From positions 3,452,501-3,516,500 of the forward strand of contig NZ_LR813084.1 in the NCBI RefSeq assembly GCF_903815225.1: a stretch of 64,000 nucleotides of DNA, in the 5' to 3' direction. The notes under the pieces were generated by a model. It worked only from the letters and a program-made list of their open reading frames with translations. It did no database searches and was not told the origin of the DNA. The first letter of the stretch is position 1. The number at the start of each line of letters is the position of its first letter. A program made the position numbers and the translations under genes. Below are positions 45,549 to 57,900 of the stretch, piece after piece. This DNA comes from Delftia tsuruhatensis (GTDB lineage Bacteria; Pseudomonadota; Gammaproteobacteria; Burkholderiales; Burkholderiaceae_C).

Positions 45549-47309
45549 ATGTGCAACAGCCTTTCATCGCCAGGACTTCCCCGCCCCGATGCCGTGCCCC
45601 AGCCGGCTTGCGGCGGCCATGCGCGAACGCATGGTGCCTTCCGCCAGCGATGGACGGGACGGCAGGGATGCCTGCGCGTGATCGCCTGTGCCGTCTCGGC
45701 CGGCCTGCTGCTGCTGTCGGGCTGCGCACCACTGGATGCACGCAAGGATGCCAAGTACCTGGAAAAGGTCTATGCGGCCGACCGGCCCGTGGTGCGGCCG
45801 GTACGCTCCATATCGAGCTTTTCCGATTCGCTGATGTGCATGGACAGGATGTTCCGCAACAGCCACATGCCCACGGTGCTGATCACCAGCAAGCAACTGC
45901 CCGACTATTCGGGCCGCGTGGCCGTGGCCGCCAAGGAAATGGTGGTCACCGCTCTGTCCCAGATGTCGCGCGTCAGCAGTGCCTTCCGCTATGTGGACTA
46001 TGAGGTGGACATCGCGCGCCAGGACACGGTGCAGAACCTGACCACCATCTTGCTCAACAACAACCAGATCCAGTTGCAGCGCCCTGCCCTGTACGTGTCG
46101 GGCGCCGTGTCCTTCATGGACCAGAACGTGCTGCGCAACAGCCTGGATGCGGGCACCAGCGCCTCGCGCCTGGAAACCGGCTACAGCAGCAACCGAAGCG
46201 GCGCCGTGCTGGGAATGGAACTGCATCTGGGCGACTTCCGCACGCGCACCATCATTCCGGGCCTGGATTCGGCCAACGAGGTCGTGATCGGCAACGGCAG
46301 CCAGGGCCTGGACCTGTCGGGCCGCATCGGCAACTACGGCGTGCAGTTCAGCGTGGGCCGCGACTATGCCCAGGGCTCGGGCCCGGCCGTGCGTACCCTG
46401 GTCGAGCTGGGCATGATCGAGCTGCTGGGCAAATGGTCCCGCCTTCCCTACTGGCAGTGCCTGACGCTGGACCAGACCCACCCCGACTTCCAGCGCCAGC
46501 TGCGCGACTGGTATGAGGAAGGCGATGCCGGCATCCACCAGGAACTGGTGCGCCAATCGCTGATCAGCAAGGGCTATCTGCCACCCGACGCCCCGGCCTT
46601 CACCGCGGGAAATCCGCAGTGGCGCGAAGCCATAGGGCGCTTCCAGGCCGACAGCGGCATGGTGGTCAACGGCGTGGTGGACTTCAGCACCTACGAGCGC
46701 GCACTGCGCGATTTCGTGGCCGTGGGCGCCGACGGCCACATGACGCGCATCGGCTGGGACACCAAGAGCGCGGCGCCGGTCACCACGGCCACGGACAAGG
46801 TCGCCGTGGGCACGGGCGACTACCGCTACGGCGCGCCCGCGCCGGACCGCCAGCTGGACCTGTGGGTGGAGAACATCACGCCGACCCGCACCTCCTTCGA
46901 GACGGGCGAGCAGCTGTTCCTGTCCGCCACCGTGTCGCGCGCCTCCTACCTGGCCTGCTTCATGGCCGGCGCCGACGGCGAAGTCACGCGCCTGGTCCCC
47001 AACGACGTGAACCGCTCCGGGTGGATCACGGCCGCCCAGTCCGTGCGCCTGCCCGACTGGATGAGTCCCAACCCCGGCTACGTGATCAACGCCGGCCCTC
47101 CCGGCAAGGAAGGCGTGGCCTGCTTCGCCACCGAGCAGAACATGGGCGAGAAACTGCCCCAGTTGCTCCAGGGCAAGGCCTTCATCGCCATCCCCGGCAT
47201 GCGCACCCTGGAGGACGTCAACCGGTACATGGCCGAGTCGCTGGGCACGGAACGCTACACCGGCATGGCCCGCTTCTGGCAGGTGGTGCCGGCCCAGGCC
47301 AAGCGCTGA
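45549..47309 (+). CDS. CsgG/HfaB-like outer-membrane lipoprotein with PG-binding and DUF4384-like domains
   Basis: A 586-residue lipoprotein (lipobox LLLSGC, Cys59, after a long n-region). Residues about 85-305 resemble CsgG/HfaB: SDSLMCMDRMF, VLITSKQLPDYSGRVAVAAKEMVVTALSQ, ALYVSGAVSFMDQNVL, AVLGMELHLGDFRTRTIIPG, VRTLVELGMIELLG. These form the nonameric export pore in curli systems. A PG_binding_1-like module follows near 340-395 (WREAIGRFQADSGMVVNGVVDFSTYERAL). A DUF4384-like domain fills the C-terminus (LDLWVENITPTRTSFETGEQLFLSATVSR). GAGG 6 nt upstream supports the ATG at 45549; one at 45513 is also in frame. Confidence 0.75.
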   Translation: MCNSLSSPGLPRPDAVPQPACGGHARTHGAFRQRWTGRQGCLRVIACAVSAGLLLLSGCAPLDARKDAKYLEKVYAADRPVVRPVRSISSFSDSLMCMDRMFRNSHMPTVLITSKQLPDYSGRVAVAAKEMVVTALSQMSRVSSAFRYVDYEVDIARQDTVQNLTTILLNNNQIQLQRPALYVSGAVSFMDQNVLRNSLDAGTSASRLETGYSSNRSGAVLGMELHLGDFRTRTIIPGLDSANEVVIGNGSQGLDLSGRIGNYGVQFSVGRDYAQGSGPAVRTLVELGMIELLGKWSRLPYWQCLTLDQTHPDFQRQLRDWYEEGDAGIHQELVRQSLISKGYLPPDAPAFTAGNPQWREAIGRFQADSGMVVNGVVDFSTYERALRDFVAVGADGHMTRIGWDTKSAAPVTTATDKVAVGTGDYRYGAPAPDRQLDLWVENITPTRTSFETGEQLFLSATVSRASYLACFMAGADGEVTRLVPNDVNRSGWITAAQSVRLPDWMSPNPGYVINAGPPGKEGVACFATEQNMGEKLPQLLQGKAFIAIPGMRTLEDVNRYMAESLGTERYTGMARFWQVVPAQAKR

Positions 47310-47348
47310 GCCCCACCCACCCGACAAGCCAAGCAAAGGCCGTCCGCC

Positions 47349-48605
47349 ATGCCGTACACAGCCCAAGAACCCGCCCGCCGCCCCACGGCCGCGGGCCTGA
47401 CGGGGACGGTGCCACCACTGCGCCGGGCCAGCGGGCTCGTGCTGCAGGCCCTGCTGGCCCTGCTGCCGGGCATGGCCGCGGCCGTACCGCCCCATGTGCA
47501 GGCGGCTGCCCGCTTCACGCCGGTCGCGCCGATCAGGGTCGCCACGGTCAGCCTGTCCGGCTCCCAGCCGGGCACCAGCAATATCTCGCCGAACCCGGAC
47601 GCTGCCCAGCAGCGCGCGCTGGCCCAGTTGCGCAACCGCGCAGAAGGCCGGGGCGCGAGTGCGTCCACCCAGCGCGAGGCGCAATGGGTGATGGGGCTGC
47701 TGGCCCTGCATGGCATCGCCATGGCACAGGACGGCCCCCAGGCCCGGCAATGGTTCGAGCGGGCCCAGCGTGCGGGGCATCCGCTGGCCAGCGCGGGACT
47801 GGCCTGGTGCGCCATCGAGGGCTGCGGCCAGCCACCCGATCCGCCGGCAGCACGCCCCTGGATCGAGCAGTTGGCCGGCACCGACCCGGCCCGCGCCCAG
47901 TACCTGCAATGGCTGTTGGCACGGCGCCTGGCGCCGCTGTCCACGCAGGAACAGGCCGACGATGTGTCCGCCGCCACGGCCACGCCCGACCAGGCCCTGC
48001 TGCAACGCGCGGCTCGCCTGGGCAGCCCCGGCGCCCAGCTGGAATGGGGCCTTGCGCTGCTGGCACAGGGTGAGCCCGAGGCGGCGCTGCGGCAGTTCCG
48101 TGCGGCGTCGGCACGCTCGCCCGGCGCGGCCGCCAATGCCCAGATGCTGGGCGAGCGGCTGCGCGCGACAGGCCAGCAGGTCTCGGCCCGCAGCACCTTC
48201 GGCGTGCCGGTTCCACCGGGACCGCAAAAGGCACTGGGCGCGCAGCAGCTGCGGGGCTCGCCCAACGAGCAGGACATCCAGGTGCGACAACCCGGCACGG
48301 CGCAACAGCAGTGGGAGCAGGCACAGCGCTACCACCGAGGCGAAGGCGTGCCCGCCAACTACACGGAGGCCCTGCACCTGTACCAGCAGGCCGCGGCGCA
48401 GGGGCACGCGGCGTCGCGGCGCATGCTGGAGCTGATCTATTCCCGCCCCGCACCGGGCGGCAGCGTGGACATCGGCTGGATGCAGCAGCTGTCGCGCATC
48501 GACCCGATGACGCTACAGCCCATGGCCCCCATCAGCCCCGTGCCCTACCGGCGCGATCCCTCGCCCCTGGTCGACCTGATACCCGCGCCCTGGCACAGGA
48601 ACTGA
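47349..48605 (+). CDS. Exported Sel1/TPR-like repeat protein of the curlin-like operon
   Basis: A 418-residue protein with a signal peptide ending GMAAA near residue 45. The mature part consists of helical repeats, including Sel1-type units: VMGLLALHGIAMAQDGPQARQWFERAQRAGHPLASAGLAWC, then a diverged middle, and AQRYHRGEGVPANYTEALHLYQQAAAQGHAASRRML. Such repeats mediate protein-protein contacts, so it may be a periplasmic adaptor of the export machinery. It follows the CsgG-like gene by 39 bp and is the last gene of the set. Confidence 0.7.
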   Translation: MPYTAQEPARRPTAAGLTGTVPPLRRASGLVLQALLALLPGMAAAVPPHVQAAARFTPVAPIRVATVSLSGSQPGTSNISPNPDAAQQRALAQLRNRAEGRGASASTQREAQWVMGLLALHGIAMAQDGPQARQWFERAQRAGHPLASAGLAWCAIEGCGQPPDPPAARPWIEQLAGTDPARAQYLQWLLARRLAPLSTQEQADDVSAATATPDQALLQRAARLGSPGAQLEWGLALLAQGEPEAALRQFRAASARSPGAAANAQMLGERLRATGQQVSARSTFGVPVPPGPQKALGAQQLRGSPNEQDIQVRQPGTAQQQWEQAQRYHRGEGVPANYTEALHLYQQAAAQGHAASRRMLELIYSRPAPGGSVDIGWMQQLSRIDPMTLQPMAPISPVPYRRDPSPLVDLIPAPWHRN

Positions 48606-48626
48606 CCGACACCGCAGCGGGACCGC

Positions 48627-49466
48627 CTACAGCAGCACATCGAGCCCGGAGTCGGCCATCCAGTCCACCGGGTCCTGGCGCAGCACCATGTCGATGTCCA
48701 GGCCCAGGGCCACGCCCACTTCGCCGGGGAAACTCACAGCCAGCGCGCGCTCGCCCCACTGCGCCTCGCGCGAGCGGGCACGCCAGGCGGCGATGTGCAG
48801 CACGCCGGCCAGTGGATCGAAGCCGGGCTGGGCCAATGGCGCATGCAGGTGCTGAAGCGCATCGGTCAGCAGCGGCGGCAGGCTCCACTGCCGGGCCAGG
48901 GCCGCGCTGACCTGGCTGTACGTGTAGCCGCACAGACGCAACTCCACCTCCGTGCGGCGCGGATCCAGCGGCCCGACCAGTTCCGTGATGGTGGCGGCCC
49001 GCGCCGGGTCGGACAGATGCATGGCCAGCTCGCCCAGACCATGCAGCAGGCCCGCCGCATAGGCCGCCGTGGGACTGGCCTGCACCGTGCCGGCCAGCGC
49101 CCGGGCCACGCGCGCGGCGTCCATGCTGTAGCGCCAGAAGGCGGGCATCGCCATGCCCGGCACCGCGTGCGTCCCCACGCCCAGCGGCATGCTCTGGACG
49201 ATCTGGCGCAGTTGCGCCGGCGCCAGCAGGGCCAGCGCCTCGGGGATCCCGGTGATCCGACCGGCCATGCCGAAGACCGGCCCATTGGCCAGGGCCAGCA
49301 ACCGCGCAGCCAAAGCGGGATCGGCGGCGAACAGCTGGCTCAGGCGCCGCAGGCTGGGCACCTCGGGCACCAGCTCGCGCAACAACAGGGCCACGATGCG
49401 CGGCTGCGCCGGCAAGGCCACGGGCCTGGTCACCAGCGTCTGCAGGTGCAGCGCATGCGCCACCAT
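48627..49466 (-). CDS. HDOD-domain signalling protein
   Basis: A 279-residue protein made almost wholly of one HDOD domain: PSLRRLSQLFAADPALAARLLALANGPVFGMAGRITGIPEALALLAPAQLRQIV, then AAYAAGLLHGLGELAMH and WSLPPLLTDALQHLHAP. HDOD proteins are HD-superfamily relatives without strong catalytic residues and act in signalling and stress regulation. It converges with the Sel1-type gene and lies 13 bp downstream of tex, with which it may be co-transcribed. Confidence 0.88.
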   Translation of the reverse strand: MVAHALHLQTLVTRPVALPAQPRIVALLLRELVPEVPSLRRLSQLFAADPALAARLLALANGPVFGMAGRITGIPEALALLAPAQLRQIVQSMPLGVGTHAVPGMAMPAFWRYSMDAARVARALAGTVQASPTAAYAAGLLHGLGELAMHLSDPARAATITELVGPLDPRRTEVELRLCGYTYSQVSAALARQWSLPPLLTDALQHLHAPLAQPGFDPLAGVLHIAAWRARSREAQWGERALAVSFPGEVGVALGLDIDMVLRQDPVDWMADSGLDVLL

Positions 49467-49479
49467 CGCGCGGCCGCCC

Positions 49480-51831
<2,352 letters not shown>

Positions 51832-52033
51832 TCGACAGACGCCCCATGGCGTGGAATCCGGAAAGCGGCCAAGTGTGCCACACGCGATTCGGGCCGGACC
51901 GCTCACGGCCGACCCGCAAATGCAAGCATTTCTTGCAGGTCAATGAATTCAAGGGCTTGCAAAATCAATCCGTTGCCTGCGTTGCCGCGCCGCGTGGCAT
52001 GCAGGCTTCCTCTGCCACAATCACCAGCCTCGA

Positions 52034-53116
52034 ATGCAAGACGATCTGTTCGGTTCTCCCCCACCAGCCTCCCCTGCCCCGCCTCCCGCGCCTGGCGGTC
52101 GCAAGCCGGCATCCCGCAAGGCCGTCGGCACCGTGCAACTGGCGGCCCAGGCCCTGCAATGGCAGGCGCTGGCGGACCAGCTTCCGCCGGGCCTGCGCAT
52201 GGGGGTCTCCACCTGGTCCTACCCGGGCTGGGAAGGCTTGGTCTGGGATGGCGCCTATGACAAAAGCGTGCTCGCCAAGAAAGGACTGCAGGCCTATGGC
52301 CGGCATCCGCTGATGCGCACGGTCTGCGTGGACCGCAGTTTCTGGCGGCCGCTGACGGCCAGCCAGTACCTGGCCTTTGCAGGCCAAGTGCCGGTCGATT
52401 TCCGCTTCGTGGTCAAGTGCCCTTCGGTGGTCACCGATGCGCAGGTCCGCGACGAGGATGGCAAGGGCATGTCGCTGAACCCCGTGTTCCTTCAGCCCGA
52501 TCTGGCCGTGACCAGCTTCGTCGAACCCACGCTCGAAGGGCTGGGCGAGCAGCTCGGCGTGCTGGTGTTCCAGCTCAGTCCCATGACCTGGGGCCTGCTG
52601 AGCCGCCCTACCGAACTGCTGGCGCGGCTGCAGGCCATGCTGGACGCGGTGCGAGCGGCGCTGGCCGCCCATCCGCTGGGCGCGCAGATCATCGTGGCGG
52701 TGGAGGTGCGCGACCCGGAGCTTTTGACTCCCGAGCTGGCGGACACGCTGCGCGCGTCGGGGGCCACCTTCTGCCTGGGGCTGCACGGCAAGATGCCGCC
52801 CATCGAAGAGCAGTTGGTTTTTCTGCGGCAGCTGTGGCCCAGCCCCCTGGTCTGCCGCTGGAACCTGAACCGCGAGTTCGGTGCCTACGGCTACCCCGAT
52901 GCGCAAAAGAAGCACGACCCCTTCGACGAGATCCGCACGCCCGATGTGCACACGCGCTCCATCCTCGCCAAGACCATCGACGGCATCACGAGCCGCGGGC
53001 TGCCCGCCTTTGTGACGGTGAGCAACGATGCCGAGGGCTGCGCGCCCCGCTCCATCGCGCTGCTGGCCGAGGCCGTGGTGCAAGCGGAGGCGGCCCGGAC
53101 TCAGCGCTTGCCGTAG
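52034..53116 (+). CDS. DUF72-family protein
   Basis: A 360-residue protein with the DUF72 TIM-barrel pattern: LRMGVSTWSYPGWEGLVWDGAYDKSVLAKKGLQAYG, FRFVVKCPS, VLVFQLSPM, VAVEVRDPELLTPELADTL, PLVCRWNLN and FVTVSNDAEGCAPRSIALLAE. The first 50 residues are proline-rich and variable. DUF72 proteins are widespread and of uncertain function. It is divergent from tex; the 202 bp between contain no further gene. Its end overlaps the next, convergent gene by 16 bp. Confidence 0.88.
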   Translation: MQDDLFGSPPPASPAPPPAPGGRKPASRKAVGTVQLAAQALQWQALADQLPPGLRMGVSTWSYPGWEGLVWDGAYDKSVLAKKGLQAYGRHPLMRTVCVDRSFWRPLTASQYLAFAGQVPVDFRFVVKCPSVVTDAQVRDEDGKGMSLNPVFLQPDLAVTSFVEPTLEGLGEQLGVLVFQLSPMTWGLLSRPTELLARLQAMLDAVRAALAAHPLGAQIIVAVEVRDPELLTPELADTLRASGATFCLGLHGKMPPIEEQLVFLRQLWPSPLVCRWNLNREFGAYGYPDAQKKHDPFDEIRTPDVHTRSILAKTIDGITSRGLPAFVTVSNDAEGCAPRSIALLAEAVVQAEAARTQRLP

Positions 53117-53424
53117 GCCCGCTCCACGCGGGCCACCCGCAGCTCGTAGTGCTCGTACCAGGCGTCCTTGCCCAGTTGCTGGGCGACCAGGTGCTCGGCA
53201 TCGCCCTTCCAGCGCGCGATGTCTTCGGCGCAGGACCAGTAGGACACGGTGATGCCGAAGCCATCCTCGCCGCGCGTGCTTTCCACCCCCAGGAAGCCGG
53301 GCTGCTGCGCCGCAAGCTCCACCATGCGCTGGGCCATGAGGCCATAGCCATCGTCGGCCGTGCGGCGGGACGAGAAGATGACGGCGTAGTACGGAGGTTC
53401 GGGGGTGTGGGCGAAAGGGTTCAT
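53101..53424 (-). CDS. Small dimeric alpha/beta-barrel (antibiotic monooxygenase-like) protein
   Basis: A 107-residue protein: YYAVIFSSRRTADDGYGLMAQRMVELAAQQPGFLGVESTRGEDGFGITVSYWSCAEDIARWKGDAEHLVAQQLGKDAWYEHYELRVARVERAYG. The Q-P-GFLG-(V/I)-E-S segment and the S-x-(A/E)-x-I-x-x-W-K motif are those of ABM/DUF3291-like ferredoxin-fold enzymes. It probably removes or modifies small metabolites. The gene is the last of the minus-strand series after the outer-membrane factor, 62 bp away. Confidence 0.82.
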   Translation of the reverse strand: MNPFAHTPEPPYYAVIFSSRRTADDGYGLMAQRMVELAAQQPGFLGVESTRGEDGFGITVSYWSCAEDIARWKGDAEHLVAQQLGKDAWYEHYELRVARVERAYGKR

Positions 53425-53486
53425 CGTGATCGTGGCGGAATGTTCTGCGGGCCCCGGGCCTGACCCGCAGAATGTACCCGAGCCGC

Positions 53487-54947
53487 TCAGGAGCTGGCCA
53501 TGGTGGCGCCGGCCGGCTCGCCGCCCAGCACCTTCCACAGTGTCACGCGGTTGAGCTGCTCGGACAGGCGCAGGCCGATCAGCGTCTGCCGGGCCGTGTA
53601 GAGGCTGCGCTGCGCATCGAGCACCGTCAGGTAGTTGTCCACGCCGGCCTTGAAGCGGGCCTCGGACAGATCGAAGGCTTTTTGCGTGGCCTCCACCATG
53701 CGGGTCTGCGCGGCCAGGCGCTCGTCCCACTGGGCCCGGTCGGCCAGCACGTCGGACACTTCCCGGAAGGCGGTCTGCACGGCCTTCTCGTATTGGGCCA
53801 CGGCAATGCGCTGGTTGGCCTCGGCCACCTGCACGCCGGCCCGGTTGCGGCCGGCATCGAAGATGGGCAGGCGCACCAGGGGAATGAAGCTCCAGGTGCT
53901 GCTGCCGCCGCCGAACAGGTTGTCCAGCTCGCGGCTGCCCGTGCCGATGCTGGCCGTCAGGCTGATGGTCGGGAACATGGCCGCACGCGCGGCGCCGATG
54001 TTGGCCGCCATGGCGCGCAGGTTGTTCTCTGCCGCCTGCAGGTCCGGGCGCGCCAGCAGCACGCTGGACGGCAGCGGCGCGGGCACGGGCAGCAGGGCCG
54101 CGGGAGCCTGGGCGCCCGCAGCCAGCAGTTCGGCGCCGGGCAGCAGCGCAGCCGGCAGCGGCCCACCCACCAGCAGCTGCAGCGCATTGCGGTCGCGCTC
54201 GACCTGCGAGGTGAAGCTGGCCACATCGACACGCGCCGTCTCCACCGTGGTCTGGTTCTGGGCCAGCACCAGTCCCGAGGTGGAGCCGATCTGGTGCATG
54301 CGCCGCGTCAGCTCGTAGGCCTTCTCGCGGCTGGCCAGCGTGTCGCGCGCCAGTTGCAGGCGCGCCTGGTCGGTGGCCAGCGTCAGCCAGGCATTGGCCA
54401 CGTCGGCCACCAGGCCGATCTGCACGTTGCGCCGATTCTGCTCGGTCTGCAGAAACTGCTGCAAGGCGGCTTCGCTGAGGTTGCGCACGCGGCCCCAGAG
54501 ATCGATCTCGTAGCTGGCGAACCCCAGTTGGGCGGTGTACTGCGTGCTGACCGAAGCGGCCTGGGTGGCGCTGGTCATGCCGGCGGCCGTGCGTGCCCGG
54601 CTGGCCTGGGCCTGGGCATTGACACTGGGCAGCAGGTCCGCGCGTGTGATGCCGTATTGGGCGCGTGCCTTTTCGATGTTCTCCACGGCCACGCGCAGGT
54701 CGCGGTTGTTGGCCAAGGCCAGCGCGATCACCTCGCGCAGCTGCGGCGACTGCACCCAGCCCAGCGCGGCGGCAGCCTGCAGGCTGGCCTCGTCGGCCCG
54801 GGCCGGGCTGGCATCCACCGCAGCGCCCACGGTGGCGGGCACAGGCAGGTCGGGCGTGCGGTGCTGCGGTGCGAGATTGCAGCCGGACAACAGCGTCGCA
54901 AGGGCCGCAGCGGTGGCGAGGGGGGCAAGATTCATGGGGCGCTTCAT
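53487..54947 (-). CDS. Outer-membrane efflux factor (OprM/NodT family)
   Basis: A 486-residue outer-membrane lipoprotein. The lipobox is TLLSGCNLAPQHRTPDLPVP. Two TolC-like repeats follow (REVIALALANNRDLRVAVENIEKARAQYGITRADLLPSVNAQ and a second round at RPDLQAAENNLRAMAANIGAARAAMFPTISL), with SYEIDLWGRVRNL and PIFDAGRNRAGVQVAEANQRIAVAQYEKAVQTAFREVSDVL. It forms the trimeric exit duct. The ATG overlaps the pump gene stop (ATGA), confirming a tripartite operon. Confidence 0.93.
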   Translation of the reverse strand: MKRPMNLAPLATAAALATLLSGCNLAPQHRTPDLPVPATVGAAVDASPARADEASLQAAAALGWVQSPQLREVIALALANNRDLRVAVENIEKARAQYGITRADLLPSVNAQAQASRARTAAGMTSATQAASVSTQYTAQLGFASYEIDLWGRVRNLSEAALQQFLQTEQNRRNVQIGLVADVANAWLTLATDQARLQLARDTLASREKAYELTRRMHQIGSTSGLVLAQNQTTVETARVDVASFTSQVERDRNALQLLVGGPLPAALLPGAELLAAGAQAPAALLPVPAPLPSSVLLARPDLQAAENNLRAMAANIGAARAAMFPTISLTASIGTGSRELDNLFGGGSSTWSFIPLVRLPIFDAGRNRAGVQVAEANQRIAVAQYEKAVQTAFREVSDVLADRAQWDERLAAQTRMVEATQKAFDLSEARFKAGVDNYLTVLDAQRSLYTARQTLIGLRLSEQLNRVTLWKVLGGEPAGATMASS

Positions 54948-57900
54948 GCTGCGCTCTCCTTGGTGGTCTGCGGTGCAGCGTCGTCGTCGGTGCGCCCGTG
55001 GCTCTTGAACCAGCTGCGGACCAGCAGGAAGAACACCGGCACCAGGAAGATGCCCAGCACCGTGGAGGCCAGCATGCCGCCCAGCACGGCCGTGCCGATG
55101 GCATTGCGCCCGCCCGCGCCGGCGCCCGTGCCGATGGCCAGCGGGATGACGCCGAAGCCGAAGGCCAGGGACGTCATCAGGATGGGCCGCAGGCGCTGGC
55201 GCACGGCCGCCACCACGGCGTCGAAGATGCTCTTGCCCTGCTCCTGCAGCTGCACGGCGAACTCGACGATCAGGATGGCGTTCTTGGACGCCAGGCCCAC
55301 CGTGGTCAGCAGGCCCACCTGGAAGTACACATCGTTGGTCAGCCCGCGCGTGTAGGTGGCGGCCAGCGCGCCGACCACGCCCAGCGGCACGGCCAGCATC
55401 ACCGACAGCGGCACGGTCCAGCTCTCGTAGAGCGCGGCCAGGCACAGGAACACGAAGAGGATGGAGATGGCGTACAGCAGCGGCGCCTGGGCGCCCGACT
55501 GGCGCTCCTGCAGCGAGGCGCCGGTCCATTCGTAGCCGATGCCGGCCGGCAGCGTGCGCAGGATGTCCTCGACGATCTGCATGGCCGTGCCCGAGCTGAC
55601 ACCGGGCGCGGCTCGGCCTTCGATCTCATAGGCCGGGTTGCCGTTGTAGCGCATCAGCTGCGGCGAGCCATAGGCCCAGTAGCTGCTGGAGAAGGCGCTG
55701 AACGGCACCATCTCGCCCCTGGCATTGCGCACCGTCCATTTGGCGATGTCCTGCGGCAGCATGCGGTGCGGCGCATCGCCCTGGATGTAGACGCGCTTGA
55801 CGCGCTCGTTGTTCAGGAAGTCGTTGACATAGGTGCCGCCCATGGCGCTGGACAGCACGCTGTTGATGTCGGCATAGGACAGGCCCAGCGCGGCGGCCTT
55901 GCGGTCGTCGATGTCCAGGCGCAGCTCGCTGGCGTCTTCCAGGTTGGTCATGCGCAGGTTGGTCAGCTCGGGGCGCTTGCGCGCCTCGGCCAGGAATTTT
56001 TCCTTGGCCTCCAGCAGGGTCTGGTGGCCCAGGCCGTTCATGTCCTTGATCATGAAGTTGAAGCCGGAGCTGGCACCCAGGCCGCGCACGGCCGGCGGCA
56101 GCATGACGAGCACGCGCGCATCGCGGATCGCCGCCAGGTCCTTGGTCGCGCGGTGGGCGATCGCCGAGGCCGACTGGCCAGGCAGCGGCCGCTCGTCCCA
56201 GGTCTTCAGCCGCACGAAGGCGCGGGCCGAGGCCTGGTCGCCATTGAGTCCAGAGACCTGGTAGAAGCTCAGCACGTCGGGCTGCTTGGCGAAATACTCG
56301 CGCACCTGCACGAGCACGTCCTGCAGCCGCGCATCGGCGGCGCCCGAGGGCAGGTTGACGTTGACGAAGACGAAGCCCTGGTCCTCGTCGGGCAGGAAGG
56401 AGGTGGGCAGGCGCGCCATCAGCAGCCAGACCACGCCGCACACGGCGATGAAGATCAGCATCATGCGCTTGGCACGGCGCAGCGAATAGGCCACCGTGCC
56501 CTGGTAGCGCGCGGCCGTGGCGTCGAAATGGTGGTTGAACCAGCGGAAGAACCGGTCGTTCAGCCCCAGGATGCCGGAGCGGTTCGGACGGTCATGCGCC
56601 GCGCCAGCCGCCGCAGGCTTGAGCAAGGTGGCGCACAGCGCGGGCGTGAGCGTCAGCGCCACGAACACCGACAACGCCATCGCAGCCACGATGGTGATGG
56701 AGAACTGGCGGTAGATCACGCCCGTCGAGCCACCGAAGAAGGCCATGGGCACGAACACGGCCGACAGCGTCACGCCGATGCCCACCAGGGCCGGCGTGAT
56801 CTCGCGCATGGACTGGCGCGTGGCCTGTTTGGGCGATTGCCCGGTCTCGTGCATCACGCGCTCGACGTTCTCCACCACCACGATGGCATCGTCCACCAGC
56901 AGGCCGATGGCCAGCACCATGGCGAACATGGTCAGCGTGTTGATCGAGTAGCCGGCCAGCGACAGCACGCCGAAGGTGCCCAGCAGCACCACGGGCACGG
57001 CGATGGCGGGGATCATCGTGGCGCGGAAGTTCTGCAGGAAGATGAACATCACGATGACCACGAGGACCATGGCCTCGGCCAGCGCGGTCACCACTTCCTT
57101 GATGGAGGCACGTACGAAGGGGGTGGAGTCCGAGCTGACGAAGTAGTCGATCTCGTTGGGGAAGAAGGGCTTGAGCTCGGCCAGCTTGGCCGCGATGCCG
57201 TCGGCCACGTTCATGGCGTTGGCGCCGTCGGCCAGCACGATGCCCATGCCGGCGCCGGGCAGCCCGTTGAGCTGGGCCTTGATGGTCAGGTTGTCGGCGC
57301 CCAGCTCCACGCGCGCCACGTCCTTCATGAGCACCACCGAGCCGTCCAGCGAGGACTTGAGCACGATGTTCTCGAACTCCTCCACCGTCTTGAGCTTGGT
57401 GCGCGCCGTGATCGTGGCGTTGAGCTGCTGGTCCGCCTTGGCGGGCAGCGCGCCGAGCTGGCCCGCCGAGACCTGGGCGTTCTGGGAGTTCAGCGCGTTG
57501 ACCAGGTCCGAGGGCATCAGCGCATATTTCTCCAGCTTGGCCGGGTCCATCCAGATGCGCATCGCATAGTTGGTGCCGAAGACATTGACGTCGCCCACGC
57601 CGTCGAGCCGGCCGATCACGTCGACCAGGTTGCTGGTCAGGTAGTCGCCGATGTCGACCGCGGTCATGGCCGGGTCCTTGGAGAAGAAGCTGTAGGTGAC
57701 CAGAAAGTCCTGGCCGCCCTTGTTCACGAACACGCCGCGGCTCTTGACCGCGTCGGGCAGCCGGTTCACGGCCGACTGCAGCTTGTTTTGCACCTGCACC
57801 TGGGCCACGTCGATGTTGGTGCCCGGCGCGAAGGTCAGCGTGGTGCGCGCACGGCCCGAGGCATCGGAGGTCGAGCTCATGTAGAGCATGTTGTCGATGC

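Noticed and set aside
45564..48407. A 947-codon open frame on the minus strand opposite the CsgG-like and Sel1-like genes
   Set aside because: Its product is arginine/glycine/histidine-rich low complexity without domains. It is the mirror frame of two well-supported plus-strand genes in high-GC DNA.
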